64,000 nt of DNA from assembly GCF_031432215.1 (NCBI RefSeq), contig NZ_JAVKGN010000001.1, forward strand, positions 1,541,421 through 1,605,420, given 5' to 3'. Numbering within the stretch: position 1 is the stretch's first letter; each line of letters opens with the position of its first letter. This DNA comes from Halodesulfurarchaeum sp. HSR-GB. GTDB taxonomy: Archaea > Halobacteriota > Halobacteria > Halobacteriales > Halobacteriaceae. Under the pieces are notes generated by a model. The model made no database searches, was not told the DNA's origin, and saw nothing but the letters and a program-made list of their open reading frames with translations. A program made the position numbers and the translations under genes. Shown here in pieces: positions 17,205 through 27,063 of the stretch.

Positions 17205-17821
17205 TCTGCATCACCCGATTGGACCGTCACCGTGCCGTCGAAGATGGTTGGGTCCGGTCGACCTCGACAACGGCTGCTCATCCCGCTCCCGTGTCCGGAA
17301 ACCCCACGCCCATCGACCGGTAATCGAACCGCGAACCCGACCGTGTGAGTTCGCTCGCTCGAACAGGCGACGTCTGCAGATCGAGGGGTTCGACAGAAAT
17401 CTAGGTGGGGGCCCCCATCATCGTCGACGGTCGCCTGCCGCAGGACGATCTTGTGACACTCCTCCACGCCGCTGGTCCACAGAAAGAGTGATTCACCCTC
17501 GAAGTTCGTCTCCTGGGCGTAATCTCGGAGCTGTGTTGCGGCCTCGTTCGTGGCGAAGTCGACGGCTTCGAGGTCCTCGGCCGTCGCGAGATAATCCGAG
17601 TAGTGACGGGCACGTTGCGGTCGAACCGTCGTCTCCTGTCGTTTTTCGGGCTCGACGATCGGTTCGCCACTACGCAGTCTGGCCGACTGGAACTCGAAGT
17701 CGACGGACTCCTCGGTTGGATCGGGTTCAGTTTCGACCTGCTGGGACCCCGTACAGCCAGCCAGCGCGACCAGACCGGTCGTCACCGCCGCGAGCGTTTC
17801 GCGGCGTGTGAAGGGATTCAT
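17201..17821 (-). CDS. Secreted lipoprotein of unknown function
   Basis: A 206-residue protein starting MNPFTRRETLAAVTTG with a Tat-like double Arg and lipobox LAGC at about residue 23. The mature domain includes residues resembling SLFLWTSGVEECHKIVLRQ and has several Cys (GVEECHK, DFCRTP, DVACSS, SSRCRG), which may form disulfides or bind metal. An upstream in-frame ATG (17848) is possible, but the signal peptide fits the internal one. It is the first gene of a two-gene unit with the 428-residue lipoprotein, overlapping by 4 bp. Function unknown. Confidence 0.75.
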   Translation of the reverse strand: MNPFTRRETLAAVTTGLVALAGCTGSQQVETEPDPTEESVDFEFQSARLRSGEPIVEPEKRQETTVRPQRARHYSDYLATAEDLEAVDFATNEAATQLRDYAQETNFEGESLFLWTSGVEECHKIVLRQATVDDDGGPHLDFCRTPRSADVACSSERTHTVGFAVRLPVDGRGVSGHGSGMSSRCRGRPDPTIFDGTVTVQSGDAE

Positions 17822-17889
17822 TGGCACTGATTCAGACCGAATCGTCAATACGTCTTTGGACGATCAAAGCGGAATTTGACCGAGCGACG

Positions 17890-19125
17890 TCACTCGCTGT
17901 ACAGGGCGTTGACTTCCTCGATACTGGGTTTGATTCGTGTGGCCTCGCCGGTCGCACGGTTCGCGCTTTCCGTGTCTTTCAGCCCGAAGCCAGTCGAGAC
18001 GACGACAACTGTTTCGTCCGGTTCGATGGGTCCCTCCTCGATGGCAGTCCTGACCCCCGCCAGTGCAGTGCCGCCGGCTGGCTCGGTGTAGATCCCCTCG
18101 GTGCTCCCAAGGAGCACTTCGGCCTCGAGGATCTCCTCGTCGGAGACGCGGACGGCCGTGCCCTCACTCTCCCTGAGCGCACGAACGGCTTTCACCGTGT
18201 TTCGAGGGCGGCCCACGGCGATGCTGTCCGCGAGCGTCTCCGCGACTGGGTCGCCCTCGGGCAGGTCGTGAAACGCGTCGTGGATGGCAGGGGCGCCCGC
18301 AGCCTGCACGCCGAGCATCTTCGGCGTGTCCTCGACGTAACCCAGATCGGCGAACTCTTTGAGTCCCTTCCAGGCTCCGGCAATGGTACACCCATCGCCC
18401 ATCGAGAACGCGACCCAGTCGGCCATCTCACCGCGAACATGGAGTTGTTCGGCCAGTTCGTGACCGACCGTGCGTTTGCCTTCGACCTGGAACGGATTGA
18501 TGGCGGCGTTCCGGTTGTACCAGCCATAGGCCTCGGTGGCCGCGACGCTGAGATCGTAGGCCTCATCGTAGGAACCTTCGACTGCGAGTACGTCTGCCCC
18601 GTAGACGAGTGGCTGGGCGAGTTTGCCAGCCGGCGCGTCTTCGGGGACGAAGATCCGGGCGTCGAGGCCGGCTCTCGCGGCGTACCCCGCGAGCGACGCG
18701 GCGGCGTTCCCCGTCGAGGCGCAGGTGAGGACGTCTTGGTCGGCATGGGCGGCTTTGGTCACTGCCACGCTCGTCGCCCGATCCTTGAGACAACCCGTGG
18801 GATTTCGCCCATCGTCTTTGACTAGTGTCTCGACCCCGAGTTCGGCGCTCAGATTCGGTGCCTCGAAGAGGTCGGTGCCGCCCTCCCCGAGCGTGACAAT
18901 CTCGGCGTCCTCATCGACCGGAAGAAAGGCCTCGTACTTCCACTGGCTCTCGATGTGGCCGTCGAGGTCGGCATCGAACCGCTCGTCGATCAGGTCATAG
19001 TCGTAAACGACGTCGAGGATCCCGGTGACTCCATCGTGGTTCGGACAGGTGTAAATCGGCGCGTCCGGGTCGTAGGTTTCCCCACAGACAGTACACTCCA
19101 GGGCCTCGACGTGGTCCATGGCCAT
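17890..19125 (-). CDS. thrC: Threonine synthase
   Basis: A 411-residue PLP enzyme converting O-phosphohomoserine to threonine. The N-terminus has a zinc-ribbon-like Cys pattern (CTVCGETY ... YTCPNH) common in archaeal ThrC. The PLP lysine lies in NPTGCLKDRA (about residue 108), and the phosphate loop is TGNAAASLAGYAARAG. The cysteine replacing the usual serine before Leu-Lys is a small departure. Two ATGs (19125 and 19119) are possible starts. The gene stands alone with no other threonine genes adjacent. Confidence 0.95.
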   Translation of the reverse strand: MAMDHVEALECTVCGETYDPDAPIYTCPNHDGVTGILDVVYDYDLIDERFDADLDGHIESQWKYEAFLPVDEDAEIVTLGEGGTDLFEAPNLSAELGVETLVKDDGRNPTGCLKDRATSVAVTKAAHADQDVLTCASTGNAAASLAGYAARAGLDARIFVPEDAPAGKLAQPLVYGADVLAVEGSYDEAYDLSVAATEAYGWYNRNAAINPFQVEGKRTVGHELAEQLHVRGEMADWVAFSMGDGCTIAGAWKGLKEFADLGYVEDTPKMLGVQAAGAPAIHDAFHDLPEGDPVAETLADSIAVGRPRNTVKAVRALRESEGTAVRVSDEEILEAEVLLGSTEGIYTEPAGGTALAGVRTAIEEGPIEPDETVVVVSTGFGLKDTESANRATGEATRIKPSIEEVNALYSE

Positions 19126-19164
19126 AGGCTCAGTTCGAGTCGACTGACTTTGTTCTTGGCCTCG

Positions 19165-19557
19165 TCACTCGCAGCTGATGACCTTGATCGTGCGAGTTCG
19201 CGGGCCGTCACATTCTACCAGGAGGACGGACTGCCAGGTGCCCAGTTGCAACGTGCCATCTGCGACGGGAATCGTTTCGCTCGGGCCGACCAGCATGGCC
19301 CGGATGTGGCTATCGGCGTTATCATCGATTTGATCGTGCTCCCAGCCGCCGTCCGGGACGAGTGAATCGAGCGCGGATTCGAAGTCGTTCAGAAGCCGTT
19401 CCTCTCCTTCGTTGACCGTGATCCCGGTGGTCGTATGGTTGCTGAAGACGGTCACAGTCCCGGTCGCTCCATCCGGAACTGCCGCCTGAACCTGGTCGGT
19501 AACGTCTGTGACTTCGAGCCGGTTCGTCGTCTCCACAGTCAGGGATTGCGCACTCAT
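19165..19557 (-). CDS. YjbQ / UPF0047 family protein
   Basis: A 130-residue single-domain protein of the YjbQ family, with the conserved SNHTTTGITVNEGE segment (about 39-52) and a later DSHIRAMLVG (about 82-91) whose His residues can form the metal or active site. Some members have weak thiamine-phosphate synthase activity, but the physiological role is unsettled. I chose the ATG at 19557 over one two codons earlier. It lies 40 bp upstream of thrC on the same strand and may be read with it. Confidence 0.85.
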   Translation of the reverse strand: MSAQSLTVETTNRLEVTDVTDQVQAAVPDGATGTVTVFSNHTTTGITVNEGEERLLNDFESALDSLVPDGGWEHDQIDDNADSHIRAMLVGPSETIPVADGTLQLGTWQSVLLVECDGPRTRTIKVISCE

Positions 19558-19603
19558 GGCCACGAAAACGAGTCAGCGGACCAAAATTCCCGGTGCCGAT
19601 CTG

Positions 19604-20935
19604 TCAGTTCCGGGACCGGCGTCCGGGAACCCACTCGCCGTCGAACTCCTCGTGGGTGAACGGCCGTGGGTTGTCGCCAGCGTAGGTCGCGACGAGTTGG
19701 CCGTCGCCTTCGAGGTAGTACTTCGTGGTCGTGAGCCCCTCCAGCCCCACGGGACCACGAGCGTGGATCTTGCCCGTGCTGATGCCGACCTCCGCACCGA
19801 GGCCGTAGCGGTAGCCATCCGCAAAGCGCGTCGAGGCGTTGTGGAAGACACTCGACGCGTCGATGGACTGCATGAATCTCGCCGCGCTGTCCGCGTTTTC
19901 GGTCACGATGGATTCGGTATGTTTCGAACCGTAGGTGTTGACGTGATCGATGGCCTCGGGGAGTTCCTCGACGACCTTCACCGAGATGATCAGGTCGCCG
20001 TATTCGGTCTCCCAATCCTTCGGGGTCGCGGCGTTCACGTCCACGATCTCGCGAGTTCGCTCGTCTCCCCGTACTTCCACGTCCGCGGACTCGTACTGCT
20101 CGACCATCTCGGGGAGGAACGATTCGGCGACCTGCTCGTGGACCAACAGCGTCTCGACGGCGTTACAGACGGCCGGATACTGGACCTTCGCGTCGAAGGC
20201 GATGTCGGTCGCCATCTCCAGGTCCGCCTCGTCGTCGACGTAGACGTGACAGATCCCCTCGGTGTGGCCGAGCACCGGGATCTTCGTGTTGTCCTGGATG
20301 TACTGGACGAACTCGGTGCTCCCCCGGGGCATCAGGAGGTCGATCTGTTCGTCCATCTCCAGGACGGCATCGACCTCGGCGTGGGCCTCGATGAGTTGGA
20401 CCCAGCCATCCGCGATGTCCGCGGTGACCTCCTCGATGATGTCATAGAGGACCCGATTCGAGTGCAGTGCCTCGCTGCCGCCTTTCAGGATGACGGAGTT
20501 GCCGGATTTCAGACTGAGCGCGGCGATCTGCACCAGCGCGTCGGGTCGGGACTCGAAGACCGTCCCGAGGACGCCGATCGGGACCGCGACCTTGTAGAGT
20601 TCGAGGTCCTCGTCCAGTTCGCGTGCAGTCAGGGTCTTTCCAAGCGGATCCGTCTGGTCGGCGACGCTGCGTACCATCTCGGCGATGCTCTCCAGTTTGG
20701 TCGAATCGAGTTTCAGCCGATCGACGAGTGCCTGGCTGTACTCGCCGGCTTCGAGCATCGCCTCGGCCTCGGTGACGTCTTTCTCGTTCGCTTCGAGGAT
20801 CTCGGACTCGCGTTCCAGAATGGCGTCGGCAATCGCCCGCAGGCCGTCGCTGCGCGTGTCGTTCGAGGTCTGTGCGAGTTCGAGCGCGGCACTTTCGGCC
20901 GCGGTGACCTTGGCTTCGGTGTCGTACTCACTCAT
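19604..20935 (-). CDS. proA: Gamma-glutamyl phosphate reductase
   Basis: A 443-residue NADPH-dependent enzyme of the aldehyde dehydrogenase fold, making glutamate semialdehyde in proline synthesis. Family features are [26 protein letters not shown] and [14 protein letters not shown], with the catalytic Cys in the last. It is the third gene of a proC-proB-proA operon and overlaps proB by 8 bp. Proline is also a compatible solute, but the set is the ordinary biosynthetic one. Confidence 0.96.
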   Translation of the reverse strand: MSEYDTEAKVTAAESAALELAQTSNDTRSDGLRAIADAILERESEILEANEKDVTEAEAMLEAGEYSQALVDRLKLDSTKLESIAEMVRSVADQTDPLGKTLTARELDEDLELYKVAVPIGVLGTVFESRPDALVQIAALSLKSGNSVILKGGSEALHSNRVLYDIIEEVTADIADGWVQLIEAHAEVDAVLEMDEQIDLLMPRGSTEFVQYIQDNTKIPVLGHTEGICHVYVDDEADLEMATDIAFDAKVQYPAVCNAVETLLVHEQVAESFLPEMVEQYESADVEVRGDERTREIVDVNAATPKDWETEYGDLIISVKVVEELPEAIDHVNTYGSKHTESIVTENADSAARFMQSIDASSVFHNASTRFADGYRYGLGAEVGISTGKIHARGPVGLEGLTTTKYYLEGDGQLVATYAGDNPRPFTHEEFDGEWVPGRRSRN

Positions 20936-21782
20936 CGGTTTTACCCACTGTTTCCGCGGTCTTGCCGTTTACGGGGAGGAACAGCGTCCCGACGGCCGCT
21001 CCGGTCGCGATCTTCTCCAAGACGTCCGGCTCCGTCGACTCGGCGATGATGGCCGGAATGCCGTGTTCGTTGGCCTCCCGGGCCCCCTGAACCTTCGTCC
21101 GGATGCCCCCGAACTCGGCGGTCGAACTGTGCTGGACGATCTGCTGGACCTCGGCGTAGTTTTCCCCGACGGCCTCTATCTTCTCGGCCTCCGGGTCCTC
21201 CTTTGGATTGCCCGTATACACGCCGCCGACGTCGGTGAGCGTGACCAGTAGATCCGCGTCGACCCCGACTGCCACCGAGGACGAAATCATGTCGTTGTCG
21301 CCGATCTTGATCTCCTCGATAGCGATGGCGTCGTTCTCGTTGATGATTGGGACGACACCCCACTCCAAAAGCGTCTCCAGGCTGTTCCGGAAGTTCGAGA
21401 ATCGTTCCGTATCGACCAGGTCCTCCTGGGTCAGCAGGATCTGGGCGATCTTTTGATCGTAGCGCTCGAAGCTCTCGGTGTACCGGCGCATGAGGTGGCT
21501 CTGGCCCACGGTCGAGGCCGCCTGCATGTCCTCGACGGTTTCGGCCGGCTGATCGACCCGGCCCTTGCCGGCCCCGATTGCCCCCGACGAGACGAGCATG
21601 ACCTCCTTGCCTCGCTCGCGAAGGTCCATGATGTCATCGACGAGTTTGTCGAGTTTTTCGTCGTCGAGATTCGACTCCTCGTCGGTCAGTGAGTTCGTCC
21701 CTGCTTTGACCACCACGCGGTCGGCCTCGGCAGCGAGCCGGCGGGTCTCCTCGATCAGTTCGGCGCTTGGTCGGTCAGTCAT
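20928..21782 (-). CDS. proB: Glutamate 5-kinase
   Basis: A 284-residue amino-acid kinase fold protein that phosphorylates glutamate. Motifs are [11 protein letters not shown] near residue 23, [13 protein letters not shown] near 64 and [20 protein letters not shown] near 148. It lacks the C-terminal PUA domain of E. coli ProB, as do many archaeal versions. It overlaps proC by 8 bp and proA by 8 bp, which indicates translational coupling. Confidence 0.95.
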   Translation of the reverse strand: MTDRPSAELIEETRRLAAEADRVVVKAGTNSLTDEESNLDDEKLDKLVDDIMDLRERGKEVMLVSSGAIGAGKGRVDQPAETVEDMQAASTVGQSHLMRRYTESFERYDQKIAQILLTQEDLVDTERFSNFRNSLETLLEWGVVPIINENDAIAIEEIKIGDNDMISSSVAVGVDADLLVTLTDVGGVYTGNPKEDPEAEKIEAVGENYAEVQQIVQHSSTAEFGGIRTKVQGAREANEHGIPAIIAESTEPDVLEKIATGAAVGTLFLPVNGKTAETVGKTDE

Positions 21783-22548
21783 GTTGAAATTCCCTCGAAA
21801 TCTCGATCGAACGGTCCTCGGCAGCCCTGACGGCGTCGCCGAGCACGGTGTCTACGTCGCTATCCCACAGCACTTCCATGCCCTCGATGGTCGTGCCACC
21901 CTCGGAGCTGACCGCGTCGATGAGCGACTCCAGAGTTTCCTCGGACTGGAGAACGGTTTCGGCTGCCCCTTTGAACGTCTGGGCTGCAAGCACCCGGGCG
22001 TCAGCTTCGTCGAGGCCGCTCTCGACCCCGGCTGCTGCGAGGGCCTTGATCAGATAGAAGACAAAGGCCGGGCCGCTCCCGTTGACGGCAGTGGCGATGT
22101 CCATCTGGGCCTCCGCTATCTCGACGAATTCACCGAGATCGGCGAGAAGCGCGGCCACGTCAGCAGTGGCTTCGGGTGTGACCGCACAGGCCATCGTCCC
22201 GGTTTCGGCGGCCAGGTTCGGCATCCCCCGGATGACCGTGGCCTGGGTCCGCGATTCGAGGAACTCGACTGGCACCGCGGCCGCGAAGGAGAGCAGGGTC
22301 TGATCGGAGGATAGCGGCAACTCGTCCAGCACAGCCCCGACCGTTCCCGGCTTGACGGCCAGCACCACGACGTCGGCCTCGGCAGCCGTCGCGAGGTCCG
22401 TGGTCGTCCGGTCGGCCGCCTCGCTCACGCCGGCGAGTGCGGCCTCGCTCACGTCACACGCTGTGATCTCGTGTGTCCCGGATCGTGCCAGCCCCCTGAT
22501 CACGGCACTGCCGAGGTGCCCGCAACCGATTACACTTACATGGACCAT
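21775..22548 (-). CDS. proC: Pyrroline-5-carboxylate reductase
   Basis: A 257-residue reductase for the last step of proline synthesis. The N-terminal NAD(P) fold has [15 protein letters not shown] (about 5-20), and the dimer domain has the signature [21 protein letters not shown] near residue 160. It is the first gene of the proC-proB-proA operon, with a TATA-like GAATATATGG near 22576-22585. The order proC first is unusual compared with bacteria but common in haloarchaea. Confidence 0.95.
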   Translation of the reverse strand: MVHVSVIGCGHLGSAVIRGLARSGTHEITACDVSEAALAGVSEAADRTTTDLATAAEADVVVLAVKPGTVGAVLDELPLSSDQTLLSFAAAVPVEFLESRTQATVIRGMPNLAAETGTMACAVTPEATADVAALLADLGEFVEIAEAQMDIATAVNGSGPAFVFYLIKALAAAGVESGLDEADARVLAAQTFKGAAETVLQSEETLESLIDAVSSEGGTTIEGMEVLWDSDVDTVLGDAVRAAEDRSIEISREFQHD

Positions 22549-22575
22549 TCTCTGTGTAGAGGTGTTGCCTGTGGT

Positions 22576-22585
22576 GAATATATGG
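22576..22585 (-). promoter_or_regulatory. TATA box of the proline operon
   Basis: On the minus strand CCATATATTC lies about 28-37 nt before the proC ATG. It fits a leaderless or nearly leaderless transcript. Confidence 0.5.
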
Positions 22586-22604
22586 ACTTCGAACTCGACC
22601 TCGG

Positions 22605-24806
22605 TTAGCGCGTGTGCTCCGTCCAGGCCTGCTCGACCAGTTCGACCGGATGCGGCGGCTCGTCCCCGTCAGCAAGCGACTCGATCTGTGCGACACAGGA
22701 GGTCCCACTCGCCAGGACCTCGGTGTCGGTGACCTGCGGTTCCAGGTCCCCGCCAACGGCCATGCTCAGCTCGTAGAACTGGGATTTGTAGCCGAAGCTT
22801 CCGGCCATCCCACAGCACTCTACATCGGTCGTTCGAACGTCGTACCCGAGCGCTTCGAGGGCCTCGACAGTTGGTTCCTCGAACCCGGCCGTCCGCTGCT
22901 GACAGTTGCTGTGAAAGACGATTTCGCCACTTGCTCCGGATTCAATCTCGCTCTGGGACTTGAGCAGGGGCGTGACATACTCCAATATCCCGACCGTTCC
23001 GGCCTCGATCTTTGCGGCCGTCTCGGTCGGGAGGAGTTTCGAGTACTCGGAGCGAAACAGGGCCAGGTCACTCGGCTCGATCACGAGGACGGGCTCCTCC
23101 GCAGCGATGGACGAGTCGAGGGCCTCGGCGACCTCGTTTGCCTGCTCGGTCGCTGTTGAGATCATGCCCTGTGAGAGCGGGGCCCGGCCGGAGGGCAGTA
23201 CCGGAGTCACCTCGACCGATAGATCGAGTTCCCGAAGGAGTCGAACCGCTGCCTTTCCCCGTTCCGGATACAGGTAGTTCGTGTAGAGGTCCACGAAGAG
23301 GTGGACCGTCGTGTCGGCCGAATCGGGGTTTTCCTGGTGGTCCGCCCACCAAGAAGCGAACGTCTCGGTCGCCAGGTGTGGCAGCGAGCGCCGACGATCG
23401 ATTCCGACGGTCGATTCGAGGAGCCGATCCACGCCCGGTAGCGAGAGCGCCCAGTTCGAAACCGGAGCGAGGGAGGATCCCAGCCGCAGGACGGTATCGA
23501 TGTTCCCGAAGAAGCGCTTCTGGCGGTCCAGGCCCGTGGCCTCCTGATCGGGTACGAGCGGATCGATCAGGTGATCGACTGCGTCCGGGGTTTTGCCATG
23601 ATTTCGCCGTTCCCGGACCACCGTGTTGATCCACGGGATGTCGATTTTCACCGGACAGTTCGGCACACACCGCGAGCAGGACGTACAGAGGTCGTTGAAC
23701 CCCGCCGTGGCGTCCGGGCCGTCGATCCCAGCCACCCAGCCCGTTCCGATCCCACCGGTGTAGGTGTCACCGCCGAAGGCGTGCCCCCCGACCTGCTGGA
23801 AGTTCGCACAGGAGTTCAGACACGCCCCACACCGGATACAGTAGAGCGTCTCCCGGAGGTGCGGGTCCTCGCGCATCGCCGTGCGCCCGTTATCGAGGAG
23901 TACGAGGTGGAACTCCCGGTCGTCGTCGCTCGCGTCGATCGGCTGGTCCGGACGGTCGAAATCCAGCGTCGGTGTCTTCACCGGCGGTGTCAAAAGCGAA
24001 ACGTACTGGGCGATGTCCTGGCCGGTCGCGGAGCGCGCGATGAGTTCGAGGAACGGGTGTAATTCCTCGATCGAGGGAATGAGCTTCTCGATGCCGGCCA
24101 CGGCGACGTGCGTGTCCGGAACGACGGCCGATTTGCGGGCGTTGCCCTCGTTCGTGACGAGGACGATCGAACCACTCTCGGCGAGCACGAAATTCGCGCC
24201 CGTGATGCCCAGATCCGCCTCCTTCATTCGTTCACCCAAATACTCCCGGGCGAACGCAGTCAGTTCGGCGGGGGTCTCCAGTGGGGAGTCCGGATCGAAC
24301 TGTTCGTTGAAGAGCGTGGCAATCTCCTCGCGGGATTTGTGCAGCGACGGCCCGACGATGTGTGATGGGGACTCCTCGGCGAGCTGGATCACGAACTCCC
24401 CCAGGTCCGTCTCGAAGACGTCCGCACCCTCATCAGCGAGATGTTCCCGCAACCCGATCTCTTCGGTCGTCATCGATTTCGATTTGACTACCGTTTCCCC
24501 CGCCTGCTCGTCGAGCACGTCCTGAACGTAGCGGTTCGCTTCAGCCCCGTCTTTCGCGACGTGGACGTGCCCGCCGTTTGCCTCCACGTGCTCCGTCACC
24601 GTCTCGATCAGCGTCGGGAGATCCTCGATTGCCCGCTCCTTGATCTTTCGCGCTCGATCCCGGCTGGACTCGTAATCGTCAAACGCCGCGACGGACTCGT
24701 ACCGATTCTCGTTGAGGTTTCGGACCTGTTCGTTGACGGCCGCCCCATCGGTGGTCATCACGTCCCTGATGCGAGCAGCCGTCTGTCGCCTCGATTCCTC
24801 CGTCAT
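22605..24806 (-). CDS. Lactate-oxidation iron-sulfur protein, LutB-LutA fusion
   Basis: A 733-residue fusion. Residues 1-300 are a LutB/LUD domain with LVTNEGNARKSAVVPDTHVAV. Two 4Fe-4S ferredoxin motifs follow (CIRCGACLNSC near 325, CTSCSRCVPNC near 376). The C-terminal 230 residues are a LutA-like CCG cysteine-rich domain (HSNCQQRTAGF and VECCGMAGSFGY). In Bacillus the separate LutA, LutB and LutC proteins oxidise L-lactate to pyruvate. Here A and B are one chain and LutC is the overlapping upstream gene (4 bp). No lactate permease is adjacent. Confidence 0.9.
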   Translation of the reverse strand: MTEESRRQTAARIRDVMTTDGAAVNEQVRNLNENRYESVAAFDDYESSRDRARKIKERAIEDLPTLIETVTEHVEANGGHVHVAKDGAEANRYVQDVLDEQAGETVVKSKSMTTEEIGLREHLADEGADVFETDLGEFVIQLAEESPSHIVGPSLHKSREEIATLFNEQFDPDSPLETPAELTAFAREYLGERMKEADLGITGANFVLAESGSIVLVTNEGNARKSAVVPDTHVAVAGIEKLIPSIEELHPFLELIARSATGQDIAQYVSLLTPPVKTPTLDFDRPDQPIDASDDDREFHLVLLDNGRTAMREDPHLRETLYCIRCGACLNSCANFQQVGGHAFGGDTYTGGIGTGWVAGIDGPDATAGFNDLCTSCSRCVPNCPVKIDIPWINTVVRERRNHGKTPDAVDHLIDPLVPDQEATGLDRQKRFFGNIDTVLRLGSSLAPVSNWALSLPGVDRLLESTVGIDRRRSLPHLATETFASWWADHQENPDSADTTVHLFVDLYTNYLYPERGKAAVRLLRELDLSVEVTPVLPSGRAPLSQGMISTATEQANEVAEALDSSIAAEEPVLVIEPSDLALFRSEYSKLLPTETAAKIEAGTVGILEYVTPLLKSQSEIESGASGEIVFHSNCQQRTAGFEEPTVEALEALGYDVRTTDVECCGMAGSFGYKSQFYELSMAVGGDLEPQVTDTEVLASGTSCVAQIESLADGDEPPHPVELVEQAWTEHTR

Positions 24807-25315
24807 CGGTCTGCCACCACGATTACGTGGACCTCACTTGGCCCGTGGACACCCTGGACGTGTCCGCCCATGTCGGCGGTCGCACTCGGCCCAGTGGCGA
24901 AGACGCCACTCGACGGGCCTGCGGCCAACTCTTCGCCGAATCGATCGACGGCTGCGGCCAGCTCCGGACACACGTCACTCGCTGCCAGCACGGCAACGTG
25001 ACGTTCGGGAAACAGACTCACCGGTTCGGCCCCGTCAGCACTGCCTTCGATGAATACAGTTCCGAGCGTTGCGATCCCGAAGGAAACGGGGGTTACGCCG
25101 GTTCGGGCGGCGTCGAGTTTCCGGGGCGTCAACGTGGTTTCCACGTCGGTCTCCGCGAGTGACACCCCGTCGATGGGGAGTGAGACGCCCACGGCCGGGT
25201 ATTCGACAATCCCGTCGAGGGTCGAGTCGAAGCTCGCTGCTCGTGTCCTCGTGACCGCTAGGTCGTGATCTGCGGCGGCCGTCTCGAATTGCGTCGTCTC
25301 TGCGCCCGCGTCCAT
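24803..25315 (-). CDS. lutC: LutC-like LUD-domain protein
   Basis: A 170-residue LUD-domain protein, the third component of the LutABC lactate-oxidation system. The LUD core is seen around residues 60-165: GVTPVSFGIATLGTVFIEG, then AVLAASDVCPELAAAVDRF, and a C-terminal GPSATADMGGHVQGVHGP signature that matches the family end. I chose the ATG at 25315; an ATG 8 codons upstream is also in frame. It overlaps the LutBA gene by 4 bp and is transcribed first. Confidence 0.88.
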   Translation of the reverse strand: MDAGAETTQFETAAADHDLAVTRTRAASFDSTLDGIVEYPAVGVSLPIDGVSLAETDVETTLTPRKLDAARTGVTPVSFGIATLGTVFIEGSADGAEPVSLFPERHVAVLAASDVCPELAAAVDRFGEELAAGPSSGVFATGPSATADMGGHVQGVHGPSEVHVIVVADR

Positions 25316-25357
25316 ACTGGAAGCGAGACAGGGAGCCACGTAAGGGTTTGTGGCTGA

Positions 25358-26062
25358 TCAGCGACGTCGATAACCGAGGAGGGCGGCACCGAGAAGCGCG
25401 ATGCTCGCCGCGGCGAAACCAAATCCGGGGGTCTCAGTCGCCGACGAGTCGGCGGTTAGCTCGAGTTCGAAATCAGTTACGTCAGCCCCAGCGGCCCATT
25501 CGAGTGTCGTCCCGTCCTGGGCATCCGGCGTCGGCTGGGCCTCCTCGACGGTGTAGTCCGCCGGCACGTGCACGACAATCGGTCGGTCAGCGGAGAAGCC
25601 GCTGGCGAAGGGTTCGGTGAGGACCAGTCGATCCCCATCGACGAGCGCGAGTCCCTCGATGGTCGCCGAGAGACGGATGACACCGGTCTCACCGTCCTGG
25701 GTCGTCGCGAGGTCGATACTCGTCTCGGACACCGTCACGTCCCTGTCGACAGCGGTGCTGATCGATCCGGCCAGGGCCCCCATTCGGTCGGCGAATCGCG
25801 CTTCGACCGCTGCCCTGGTTGTCTCGTTCTGGCTAATAGATTCGAAGGCCTGCGTTTCCGCGTCGCTCGTGAGGTCTCGCGTGTGGACCAGGGTCAGGTC
25901 ACCGGTGCCGTCGGCTTCGATGTCCACGACGACAGACGGCTCGGTGGGGGCTTCCTGGGCGGCGACCACGCTCGACCCGATTCCCAGGGAGAGCACGAGC
26001 GTTATCGCGAGGGTGATTGTTCCGACTCGGTGCGCGTTCGCCCAGCGTGAGTCCGTTGTCAT
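25358..26062 (-). CDS. Secreted PGF-CTERM protein
   Basis: A 234-residue surface protein with an N-terminal signal helix (about 15-35) ending in Ala-x-Ala. The C-terminus is a classic PGF-CTERM sorting signal: TPGFG, a hydrophobic stretch and three arginines. In haloarchaea this signal is cut by archaeosortase ArtA and the protein gets a lipid anchor. The ectodomain is mostly beta-rich and acidic, with VVVDIEADGTGDLTLVHTRD near its start and the linker before the signal rich in Thr and Asp. It lies 6 bp after another secreted protein gene and is probably co-transcribed. Function unknown. Confidence 0.88.
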   Translation of the reverse strand: MTTDSRWANAHRVGTITLAITLVLSLGIGSSVVAAQEAPTEPSVVVDIEADGTGDLTLVHTRDLTSDAETQAFESISQNETTRAAVEARFADRMGALAGSISTAVDRDVTVSETSIDLATTQDGETGVIRLSATIEGLALVDGDRLVLTEPFASGFSADRPIVVHVPADYTVEEAQPTPDAQDGTTLEWAAGADVTDFELELTADSSATETPGFGFAAASIALLGAALLGYRRR

Positions 26063-26068
26063 GGGATA

Positions 26069-26815
26069 TTAGCGGTCTGTGGTCGTACCGCCGGCGACGT
26101 CAGTTGGCGAAGTCGTTCGGTCGTCAGTCATGTTAGCTCCCATCATGGGTGTCGTTGTCGGTCCGTTCGGTCGGTTCATTCCGTCCCCGTGGGACGGACC
26201 GCCAGGCGCGTGCTGGGGTGGACCGTACGAGTGACCCATCGATGGCCCGGCAATCCGCTGGGCCATCGCAGCAACTTCTGGACCGGCCATCGATCTGGCA
26301 TGCTCCTGCATCTGGGCGAGTGCCTGGACGTCGACGTCCTGTTGTTCGAGGACAGCAGCCGGGATATTCCGGGCCGTTCGCTCCGTGAGGTTCGCGTACT
26401 GCTCCAGGGTCCGGGTCTGGGCGACCAGCCCAGTCACTTCGCCCTGGTAGCGGGCAGTCGAGATGGAACCGTTCTGGTGGGCCCGCTCCATCTCCTGGAG
26501 TCGCTGTTCGAGATGCTGGGAGCGGTTTTCCAGCTCCCGCTGCTCTGTCGCGAGCATCCGGGCTCGCGTCTCATTTCCGTCACCGGCCGCTATCCGCAAG
26601 GCGAAGGCCCGTTGCTCGACTTCGCCTTGCAATTCAGCCTGTTGTGCACCGATCGAGCCCGAGAGGACTGCGCCCGGCGCGATTGGCTCCGCGGTCGTGG
26701 TCTGAACCTGGCCCGTATTCGCGTCTGGACTGGCCGATCCGGCCAGGGCCACCGCCGGCACGACGCCTGCGGCGACCACCGACAGGACGACAAGGATCGA
26801 CAGTGCTCGTTTCAT
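26069..26815 (-). CDS. Secreted coiled-coil protein with Pro/Thr/Met-rich tail
   Basis: A 248-residue protein with a Sec-type signal peptide (MKRALSILVVLSVVAAGVV ... ALA). It has a central coiled coil of about 110 residues rich in Glu, Arg and Gln (about 60-175) and a low-complexity tail rich in Gly, Pro, Thr, Met and His. A start 10 codons upstream is possible, but the signal peptide supports ATG 26815. With the PGF-CTERM gene 6 bp downstream it forms a surface pair, perhaps a complex in which the coiled-coil partner is held by the anchored one. No known domain was recognised. Confidence 0.75.
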   Translation of the reverse strand: MKRALSILVVLSVVAAGVVPAVALAGSASPDANTGQVQTTTAEPIAPGAVLSGSIGAQQAELQGEVEQRAFALRIAAGDGNETRARMLATEQRELENRSQHLEQRLQEMERAHQNGSISTARYQGEVTGLVAQTRTLEQYANLTERTARNIPAAVLEQQDVDVQALAQMQEHARSMAGPEVAAMAQRIAGPSMGHSYGPPQHAPGGPSHGDGMNRPNGPTTTPMMGANMTDDRTTSPTDVAGGTTTDR

Positions 26816-27063
26816 TACAGTCAGGTAGAGGCCACACAGGGCCATATACCCGCAGGACGCTCAACGCCGGTTTCGCTCTGTTAACCCGAATTCGAGTCCG
26901 TTTGTTCGTGCTTTCGATCGGGTTTGTGTTGGATTTCCTCCGCAAATGGGAGATTAGTTGGGGGAAAAACGGCTGCCGTCGCCCAATTGTGCGGGGCGTT
27001 ATGTGTTGTCACGCACGGAGGGAAATCACAACCCTCTTTCCGTCCCCCACCATACGAGGTGAT

